From assembly GCF_000756665.1 (NCBI RefSeq), contig NZ_ARXV01000001.1:248001-312000 (forward strand): a stretch of DNA of 64,000 nt, in the 5' to 3' direction. Each line of letters begins with the position of its first letter. Position 1 is the first letter of the stretch. The stretch is from Alcanivorax nanhaiticus. GTDB taxonomy: Bacteria > Pseudomonadota > Gammaproteobacteria > Pseudomonadales > Alcanivoracaceae. Below the pieces are notes generated by a model. That model worked only from the letters and a program-made list of their open reading frames with translations, was not told where the DNA came from and did no database searches. Positions 58,431 through 64,000 of the stretch are shown here, one piece after another. The translations under genes and the position numbers were made by a program.

Positions 58431-59477
58431 TCAAGCCCCGTTATGAATGATATCCACCGCCATGCTAGCCAGTGGTTCCACCATGGCTCCCACTGTGGCG
58501 GCTTGTTTGCTTGAGGCATTGCCATCTTGCGCCCGCTTGGCGACACCCTGACAAATGGCGGCCAGACGGAAGAAACTGAAACTTAGATAAAACTCCCAGT
58601 TATCAATCTTGCCAATACCACGACGCTGGCAGTACATCTGCACATATTCCTGCTCGGTAGGAATACCCAACGCTTTGCGATCCACACCCGCCATACCCTC
58701 CATCTTGGCATCGCCCTGCGGCAGGCGCATGCCCATGCACTGGTAGGCCAGATCCGCCAGCGGATGCCCCAGTGTGGACAGCTCCCAATCCAGTACCGCA
58801 ATCACTTTCGGTTCGGAGGGGTGCCACATCATGTTGTCCAGGCGGAAGTCGCCGTGCGCCAGCGCCACCTGACCATCGTCTTCGGGCTGGTGCTTTTCCA
58901 GCCAGGCGATGAGTTCATCCATGGCAGGAATATCTTTCAGCTTTGAGGCTGCATACTGCTTGGTCCAACGGCCCAGCTGACGCTCAAAGTAGTTACCGGG
59001 CTTGCCATAGTCACTCAGGCCTGCCGCTTCCAGGTCCACGCTGTGCATGGCCGCCAGCACCCGGTTCATTTCGTCGTACATGGCCGCTCGTGTGGCATTG
59101 CCCAGCTCACCTTCGCCACACTCTGGCAGCGCTGCCCCCCAGAAGATGCGCCCCTCACAGAATTCCATCACATAAAACATGGAACCGATGACATCACGGT
59201 CCTCGCACAGGTGCAGCACATTAGGCACCGGCACTTCGGTATTCTTGAGAGCGGCCATCACGCGGTATTCGCGATCCACGGCATGGGCAGACTTGAGTAG
59301 TTCGCCCGGCGGCTGACGACGCAGCACATAAGCACCGGATGGGGTCGTGATCTTGAAGGTGGGGTTGGACTGGCCTCCCTCAAACTTGTCAGCCTCGATC
59401 GGCCCTTTGAAACCTTCGATATGCTGTTCGAGGTACTCGGCCAGTTTTACGGTATCCAGTGAATCCACCTGGGACAT
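58431..59477 (-). CDS. phosphotransferase family protein (ACAD10/11-N type)
   Basis: 348-residue aminoglycoside-phosphotransferase-fold kinase. FEGGQSNPTFKI (about 28-39), LRRQPPG near 51, catalytic HGDFRLDNMMWH (about 203-214), DWE metal site in VIAVLDWELSTLGHPLADLAYQ (in part). This subgroup pairs with acyl-CoA dehydrogenases, as in animal ACAD10/ACAD11 and bacterial LvaA, where it phosphorylates 4-hydroxyacyl-CoA. The dehydrogenase gene lies just upstream (82 bp). AGGAG before ATG 59477. Confidence 0.9.
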   Translation of the reverse strand: MSQVDSLDTVKLAEYLEQHIEGFKGPIEADKFEGGQSNPTFKITTPSGAYVLRRQPPGELLKSAHAVDREYRVMAALKNTEVPVPNVLHLCEDRDVIGSMFYVMEFCEGRIFWGAALPECGEGELGNATRAAMYDEMNRVLAAMHSVDLEAAGLSDYGKPGNYFERQLGRWTKQYAASKLKDIPAMDELIAWLEKHQPEDDGQVALAHGDFRLDNMMWHPSEPKVIAVLDWELSTLGHPLADLAYQCMGMRLPQGDAKMEGMAGVDRKALGIPTEQEYVQMYCQRRGIGKIDNWEFYLSFSFFRLAAICQGVAKRAQDGNASSKQAATVGAMVEPLASMAVDIIHNGA

Positions 59478-59559
59478 GGAGCTCTCCTGTTGTTCTGTCT
59501 GCTACGCAAATGGCTCGTTACGGCGCCGTTCTTTTGAAACAGCACCGCACACGATCTTG

Positions 59560-60768
59560 TCAGGCGAATTGCTTGGCCAGAGTGCGGCCCAGCTGCATCA
59601 TGTGAACCTGGTCCGGTCCATCTGCCAGCCGCAGGCTGCGGGCATAGCTGAAGAAGTGAGCCAGCGGGGTATCCTGACTGACACCCACCGCGCCGTGGAC
59701 CTGTATCGCCCGGTCGATGACATTTAACGCCATATTGGGCGCAACCACCTTGATCATAGCGATCAAATCCTTGGCGACTTTGTTACCTTCGCGATCCATC
59801 ATGTCAGCGGCCTTGAGCGTGAGCAGGCGCGCTTGCTCGATTTCACACCAGGATTTGGCCAGATCTTCACGCACTGAACCCTGCTTGCTCATGGGTTGAC
59901 CAAAGACTTGGCGCTCGTTAACCCGCTTGGCCATCAGCTCGAAGGCTTCCTGAGCCGCTCCGATCAAGCGCATGCAGTGGTGAATGCGACCGGGGCCAAG
60001 ACGCCCCTGGGCGATCTCAAAACCACGCCCTTCGCCGAGAATGATGTTTTCTTTCGGCACCCGCACATTGTCGAAGATCACTTCCGCATGGCCTTCCGGG
60101 GCATCGTCATACCCGAATACTTTCATGGGGCGAACGATCTTTACACCAGGGGTGTTGGTGGGAACCAGTACCTGGGATTGCTGCACATGACGATTGGGGT
60201 TGTCCGGATCGGTCTTGCCCATCACGATAAGGATCTCGCAGCTCTTGCGCATGGCACCGCTGATGTAGAACTTGCGGCCGTTGATAACGTAGTCATCGCC
60301 ATCTCGCTCGATGCGGGTCTCAATATTGGTAGCATCGGAGGATGCGACTTCCGGTTCGGTCATGGCGAAGGCGCTGCGGATCTTGCCCTCCAGCAATGGC
60401 TCCAGCCATTGCTGCTTCTGCTGCTCATTACCGTACTTGGCCAGTACTTCCATGTTGCCCGTATCCGGCGCGGCACAGTTAAACACCTCTGAGGCAATCA
60501 GGCTGCGGCCCATTTCTTCGGCCAACGGGGCGTATTCCAGGTTACTCAGACCCGCACTGTAGTCGCCGTATTCTTTCGGCAGAAACAGGTTCCACAACCC
60601 TTTGGCCCGGGCCTTGGCCTTGAGCTCATCCATCACTGGCGGGGTTTCCCATGGATTGGCGGCCAGTTCATCACGAAAGCGCGCCTCCACCGGGCGGATC
60701 TCTGTATTGATGAACTCGCGGACCTGAAGCACCAGTTCCTTCATCTTGTCGGTGTATTGAAAGTCCAT
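59560..60768 (-). CDS. acyl-CoA dehydrogenase (ACAD11-like)
   Basis: 402-residue flavoenzyme. N-terminal helical domain, FAD-binding [18 protein letters not shown] (about 134-151), middle beta barrel, and a C-terminal helical domain with [18 protein letters not shown] and [16 protein letters not shown]. The long N-terminus ([20 protein letters not shown]) and pairing with a phosphotransferase place it near ACAD10/11 and LvaC, which act on 4-phosphoacyl-CoA rather than on simple acyl-CoA. GGGAGAG before ATG 60768. Substrate assignment is inference. Confidence 0.9.
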   Translation of the reverse strand: MDFQYTDKMKELVLQVREFINTEIRPVEARFRDELAANPWETPPVMDELKAKARAKGLWNLFLPKEYGDYSAGLSNLEYAPLAEEMGRSLIASEVFNCAAPDTGNMEVLAKYGNEQQKQQWLEPLLEGKIRSAFAMTEPEVASSDATNIETRIERDGDDYVINGRKFYISGAMRKSCEILIVMGKTDPDNPNRHVQQSQVLVPTNTPGVKIVRPMKVFGYDDAPEGHAEVIFDNVRVPKENIILGEGRGFEIAQGRLGPGRIHHCMRLIGAAQEAFELMAKRVNERQVFGQPMSKQGSVREDLAKSWCEIEQARLLTLKAADMMDREGNKVAKDLIAMIKVVAPNMALNVIDRAIQVHGAVGVSQDTPLAHFFSYARSLRLADGPDQVHMMQLGRTLAKQFA

Positions 60769-60857
60769 GCAGCTCTCCCTTGTCCTTTGTTTGTGGCTTA
60801 CGCGATCACAGTCTCTGTTGGCGGTCTTGGTGCCGCTTGGTCATGCTGCGTACGTGA

Positions 60858-61538
60858 TCAGAAATAGGTAATAGCGTCGAACCGGTCAGCCCGGTCCAGA
60901 TGCGGTACATTATTGAAGCTGGCCACTCTCACCGCCTTGCGGTTAAAGAAACCGTGAATCAGGCTGGTATTGCGGATCTGCAAGTTCAGCTCTACCACCG
61001 TATCGTCAGCCGTGTTCAGTGCATGCTTCATGAACATGCCCATGGCGCCACCAGAGCTGACAATTACCACTTTGTCCTTGTCGCTGTAGTGCTGCTGTAG
61101 ATGGTCCCTGGCGGCGGCGACACGATCCGAAAAGCCTTCCCAGGACTCAGGCAGGTCGCCCTGCAACTCACCGTGACGCCAGGCTTTCATGGCTGCCTTG
61201 AGCGCCTTATAGAAAGAGGAAGGGTTTGCTCCATCTTCCTTTGCCTCGGCTTCAGGATGCTGGGCAAGCCACGCATGAACAATGGCATGAAAGTCGAATT
61301 CATTGAGACCGCTGTGAATCTCGGAAGGCAGCATAATGCCCAGGCCTTCGCAGATGCCTGCGCCGGTTTCCTGATGGCGAACCAGATCACCGGTCATCAA
61401 GCCATCGAACTGCATGTCCCGTTCGGCAAAGTATTCGCCCAGCCAGCGCGCCTGCTGGTGCCCCAGAGGTGATAACTGATCGTAGTTGTCACTGCCGAAA
61501 GACGCTTGTCCGTGACGGACAAGGTAAAACTGGGCCAT
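60858..61538 (-). CDS. histidine phosphatase family protein
   Basis: 226 residues. Begins FYLVRHGQASFGSDNYDQLSPLGHQQA: the RHG phosphohistidine motif at about 7-9. Second His in VSSGGAMGMF region (GG-A near 156; the canonical SHGG appears as SSGG). Arg near 56 in TGDLVRHQETG. First catabolic gene after TetR, 90 bp before the dehydrogenase. Its relation to the phosphorylated intermediate of the pathway is an attractive but unproved idea. ATG 61538 behind AGGAG. Confidence 0.85.
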   Translation of the reverse strand: MAQFYLVRHGQASFGSDNYDQLSPLGHQQARWLGEYFAERDMQFDGLMTGDLVRHQETGAGICEGLGIMLPSEIHSGLNEFDFHAIVHAWLAQHPEAEAKEDGANPSSFYKALKAAMKAWRHGELQGDLPESWEGFSDRVAAARDHLQQHYSDKDKVVIVSSGGAMGMFMKHALNTADDTVVELNLQIRNTSLIHGFFNRKAVRVASFNNVPHLDRADRFDAITYF

Positions 61539-61853
61539 GCGCTGCTCCTAGGGAGATGAAAGTAGCCCCAGACTAGAACAGCCCAGACTGTTAGTGAAAT
61601 TGATATTTTGAATCCTGGCCAATAAGTTTGATGCATATAACAGGGGGAGCTTCGATGAGCAAGCCTGAGGGGCATGCAGGACGACTGGTTGACTGAATGG
61701 TTGATTAGATCCGGCGTCCAGCAGGTGCCCGCCGGCAATTGGGACAGGGTTGGGTTTGCTGTCTTCGACGCCAATGTTAGCAAGCGGTGTGAACACCCTT
61801 CCTCGCTCGCCAGGTTCGCGGCGGAACCGCCGCTCCTACAGCAGTTTCGGCGC
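61539..61853. other. intergenic gap upstream of the phosphatase
   Basis: 315 bp between tetR (stop 61854) and the phosphatase gene; likely holds the operon promoter. Short dyad AACAG-N6-CTGTT near 61577-61592. REP copy at 61815-61842 (CGCGGCGGAACCGCCGCTCC) right after the tetR stop. No gene seen. Confidence 0.5.
61815..61842. repeat. REP-like palindrome
   Basis: Nearly identical to the core at 5540-5567: CGCGGCGGAACCGCCGCTCC, followed by TACAGCAG. Immediately past the tetR stop codon. Confidence 0.75.
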
Positions 61854-62492
61854 TTAGTTGCTCCCCATCACCCCTTTAAGGGCCACATCCACCACTTCCG
61901 CTACCAGCTGATCCAGCTGCTCCGGGGTTTCGTCTTCCCTGGGGTGATACCAACTGATCACGGAGTTCATGGCACCGAACACCGGTTTGATGGCGATCCG
62001 GGGACGCTGTGCCAGCATGGAGCCTTCCTCGATGCCCTGCTCCAGCACAGAGAGAAACAGGGCTTCGCAGTGGTTGCGCCGATCCTGCAAGCTGGTCAGC
62101 TGCTGCCGCTGTGTTTCCGTGGTGGAACTGCGCAGCACCATCTGCACCGCTTCGGAGACTGTACGCTGATAATGCCGGGTAACAATCAGCGTCTTTACAT
62201 AGCGACGGGCCATCTCGGAAAAACGTTGTGAAGCAGGCAGAGCGGAAGAAGCAACAGGGCGAACCTCATCCAGCAGAGCATCCATGGCACGATGATGAAT
62301 CTCGAAGAACAGCTCGGCCTTGGAATCAAAATAGTGGTACACCATCCCCTTGGTCGCAGACAGCTGACGCGCAATATCATCGATGCTGGTGGCATTGAAA
62401 CCACGCTCCATGAAGCACCATGCTGCCGCCTCAAGAATGGCATCGCGGGGCTCATACGCCAAAGCTTCACTTTGTTGCGCCATGGGAGACAT
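61854..62492 (-). CDS. TetR/AcrR regulator of the acyl-CoA catabolic run
   Basis: 212-residue TetR-family protein. Helix-turn-helix with ATSIDDIARQLSATKGMVYHYFDSK (in parts, about 36-60). C-terminal ligand domain. First in a row of minus-strand genes for acyl-CoA handling, so it probably represses them and itself. ATG 62492 and 62483 are both possible (the second has GAGG 9 bp upstream). A ligand of acyl-CoA type is inferred from the neighbours. Confidence 0.87.
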   Translation of the reverse strand: MSPMAQQSEALAYEPRDAILEAAAWCFMERGFNATSIDDIARQLSATKGMVYHYFDSKAELFFEIHHRAMDALLDEVRPVASSALPASQRFSEMARRYVKTLIVTRHYQRTVSEAVQMVLRSSTTETQRQQLTSLQDRRNHCEALFLSVLEQGIEEGSMLAQRPRIAIKPVFGAMNSVISWYHPREDETPEQLDQLVAEVVDVALKGVMGSN

Positions 62493-62756
62493 CCTCGTCT
62501 TCAGTCTATTTCTTCTTCAAGAGGGGAAGTAAACACCGTGACGAAGTCTGTCATAGCCAGCGGGCAACACCATTGACCTTGCAGCAGGATGGTGAAGGTT
62601 GGCCAGCCCTACCGCTGTTATTTTTGGCCCAATATCACTTCAACTTGTCATCAAACAGCAGGTATAGCTATTTCCTATTCCAGTACAGAGGGATTTCCAC
62701 TTGCAGGGATAGCCGCCGCTGGTTAGTCTGATGCCTTCTTGAACAGGATAATTACC

Positions 62757-62867
62757 ATGAAAGTGAATGTCGGTACCCAACAGCAGCTAACTGCCCCAGT
62801 GGCGGTACGCGCCGTTGTGTCCGTCGCTTTCTATTTTGGGTATTGGTTTAGCCGCTCGCGCGCCTGA
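62757..62867 (+). CDS. aromatic-rich leader peptide of the DAHP synthase attenuator
   Basis: 36-codon ORF MKVNVGTQQQLTAPVAVRAV then VSVAFYFGYWFSRSRA, stop. The run FYFGYWF holds six aromatic residues (Phe, Tyr and Trp codons) in seven, just before a GC hairpin that overlaps the stop codon and a terminator 45 bp on. This is the classical arrangement of transcription attenuation by ribosome stalling. GGATAA 8-13 nt upstream is a weak SD. Placed 347 bp before the DAHP synthase ATG. Confidence 0.8.
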   Translation: MKVNVGTQQQLTAPVAVRAVVSVAFYFGYWFSRSRA

Positions 62868-62883
62868 CCTTACCCAGGCGCGC
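62858..62883 (+). promoter_or_regulatory. pause hairpin of the attenuator
   Basis: 9-bp perfect stem GCGCGCCTG/CAGGCGCGC enclosing the leader stop codon. The right arm (CAGGCG, 62875-62880) can instead pair with CGCCTG (62895-62900), giving an alternative fold. Confidence 0.7.
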
Positions 62884-62912
62884 CCGCTACGGGACGCCTG
62901 CCGAAACCTCTG

Positions 62913-62946
62913 AAAACCCCGGTCGGTATCCCGCCCGGGGTTTTTT
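62913..62946 (+). terminator. attenuator terminator
   Basis: AAAACCCCGG (62913-62922) pairs with CCGGGGTTTT (62935-62944), followed by TT. A strong rho-independent terminator between the leader peptide and the DAHP synthase. Confidence 0.88.
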
Positions 62947-62996
62947 ATTGCCTGAATCCCGGCCAGACCGTCAAAACGCCGTACAGGAGAGAGAAC

Positions 62997-63074
62997 ATGT
63001 ACCGATATCAACCGACAGCGCAGCACCTGCGATTTAGCTTTTGGCCACAGACCCGAATCCGATTTCGACGATAA
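62997..63074 (+). CDS. second short aromatic-rich peptide
   Basis: 25 codons: MYRYQPTAQHLRFSFWPQTR, then IRFRR and stop. Contains Tyr2, Tyr4, Phe13, Phe15, Trp16, Phe23. It has a strong AGGAGAG site 5-11 bp upstream, lies past the terminator and ends 29 bp before the DAHP synthase ATG. Its composition suggests a second sensing peptide, acting on translation or a later pause. Not known to be made. Confidence 0.55.
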   Translation: MYRYQPTAQHLRFSFWPQTRIRFRR

Positions 63075-63103
63075 CCGAATACGCACAGAACAAGGGAAAC
63101 ACC

Positions 63104-64000
63104 ATGCAACAGCTTCACAATGCCGCAACCGAACTGAAGAGCGACAACGTTCGCCGCAGTCTGCCCCTGCCCTCTCCCGCTACGCTGCGTGAGCGGTTGC
63201 CAGTGGATCATTCTCTGGCGCAACAGATTGCCGGCCACCGTCAGATCATCCGCAATATTCTCAATGGCGAAGATCCTCGCCTGCTGATCATCACTGGTCC
63301 CTGCTCTCTCCATGATCCCAAGTCAGCGCTGGAATACGGCCACAAGCTAGCAGAGCTTGCCACCACACTGGCGGATAGGGCCTTCATCGTGATGCGTGCC
63401 TACGTGGAGAAACCTCGCACCACCGTGGGTTGGAAAGGAATGCTTTACGACCCGCATCTGGATGGCAGCCATGACATGGCCACCGGCCTGACCGTATCGC
63501 GGCATCTGTTACTGGATCTGGCAAAGCTAGGCCTGCCCCTGGCCACCGAGTTGTTGCACCCCATGGCCGCAGACTACCTGGGTGACCTGCTCAGCTGGGC
63601 CGCCATTGGTGCGCGAACCACCGAATCGCAGGTGCACCGGGAAATGGTCAGCGGCCTGGCCATGCCTGTAGGTTTCAAGAACGGCACCGACGGCAGCATT
63701 GATGTGGCCTGCGATGCCATGGGTTCCGCTTCGCACCCGCACAGTCATTTGGGTGTCGATGAAGACGGCCGTGCCGCCTTGCTACAAACCGCCGGCAACC
63801 CGGACACCCATCTGGTACTGCGTGGTGGACATGATGGCCCCAACTACGATGCTGCGAGCGTGGATCAAGCCGTATCCGAATTACTCAAGCGTGGCCAGAA
63901 CCCACGCCTGATCGTGGATTGCAGCCACGCCAACAGCGGCAAGGACCCACTGCAACAGCCTGCCGTTATGCGTAACCTGCTGGCTCAACGTGATGAAGGG
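63104..64000 (+). CDS. aroG: 3-deoxy-7-phosphoheptulonate (DAHP) synthase, class I, partial
   Basis: First 299 residues; the 3' end (about 50-60 residues) is beyond the window. Condenses PEP and erythrose 4-phosphate at the entry to aromatic amino-acid synthesis. Motifs are LIITGPCSLHD (about 61-71), VMRAYVEKPRTTVGWKG, ARTTESQVHRE near 169, VGFKNGTDGS near 188, GGHDGPNYDA near 243 and IVDCSHANSGKD near 268. The isozyme (aroF/G/H type) is not decided; Phe, Tyr and Trp codons in the leader suggest response to more than one amino acid. AAGGG before ATG 63104. Confidence 0.92.
   Translation, partial: MQQLHNAATELKSDNVRRSLPLPSPATLRERLPVDHSLAQQIAGHRQIIRNILNGEDPRLLIITGPCSLHDPKSALEYGHKLAELATTLADRAFIVMRAYVEKPRTTVGWKGMLYDPHLDGSHDMATGLTVSRHLLLDLAKLGLPLATELLHPMAADYLGDLLSWAAIGARTTESQVHREMVSGLAMPVGFKNGTDGSIDVACDAMGSASHPHSHLGVDEDGRAALLQTAGNPDTHLVLRGGHDGPNYDAASVDQAVSELLKRGQNPRLIVDCSHANSGKDPLQQPAVMRNLLAQRDEG

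Overview
The window comes from a GC-rich gammaproteobacterium. The best guess from gene content is a marine, lipid- or hydrocarbon-degrading genus such as Alcanivorax. Supporting signs are a family I lipase with its membrane foldase, a TetR-headed acyl-CoA dehydrogenase/phosphotransferase operon, Pseudomonas-like zinc-starvation and SoxR-type regulation, and Pseudomonas-style REP palindromes. This is inferred from gene families; no rRNA or tRNA gene was recognised.

Layout. 1-3050 (minus): an M48 membrane protease followed by three tandem AIM24/TIGR00266 paralogues. 3390-6264 (plus): a pirin, an MFS transporter and a CBS-domain protein. 6480-14363: a zinc-starvation locus. One perfect 20-bp Zur palindrome (12713-12732) sits between a nine-gene minus-strand operon (dksA2-like, zigA, DUF1826, zur, merC-like, a His-rich ZrgA-type protein, ABC ATPase, ABC permease, DUF3299) and a plus-strand unit (a 74-aa unknown and a class I dihydroorotase). 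14750-17726: lipase foldase, TetR regulator and lipase, with two matching TetR-type operators between them. 18053-19690: a SoxR-type promoter driving an SmvA-like efflux pump. 20005-21944: the RNA helicase DbpA and a small membrane protein.

22164-50089 is a complete type VI secretion locus on the minus strand. A tagH-like gene comes first, then tssJ, K, L, M, tagF, tssA, B, C, hcp, tssE, F, G, H and two vgrG genes. The second vgrG is 1940 aa and carries a roughly 1200-aa C-terminal extension resembling VasX/BTH_I2691-type effectors. Beyond it lie a SUMF1-fold lipoprotein, a second lipoprotein and a 42-codon orphan C-terminus; these are candidate immunity and orphan-toxin-tip genes. The TagH-like protein has no FHA domain, and no PpkA, PppA or PAAR gene is present although TagF is kept.

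50531-64000: penicillin-binding protein 1C, a PF10118 hydrolase, a TonB-dependent receptor, then a minus-strand catabolic unit (TetR, histidine phosphatase, acyl-CoA dehydrogenase, phosphotransferase, two SDRs). The window ends in a DAHP synthase preceded by an attenuator with two aromatic-rich leader peptides.

Two repeat families are scattered between genes: REP-like palindromes at about nine loci, and degenerate 7-bp tandem arrays with consensus RAGNNNC at five loci.
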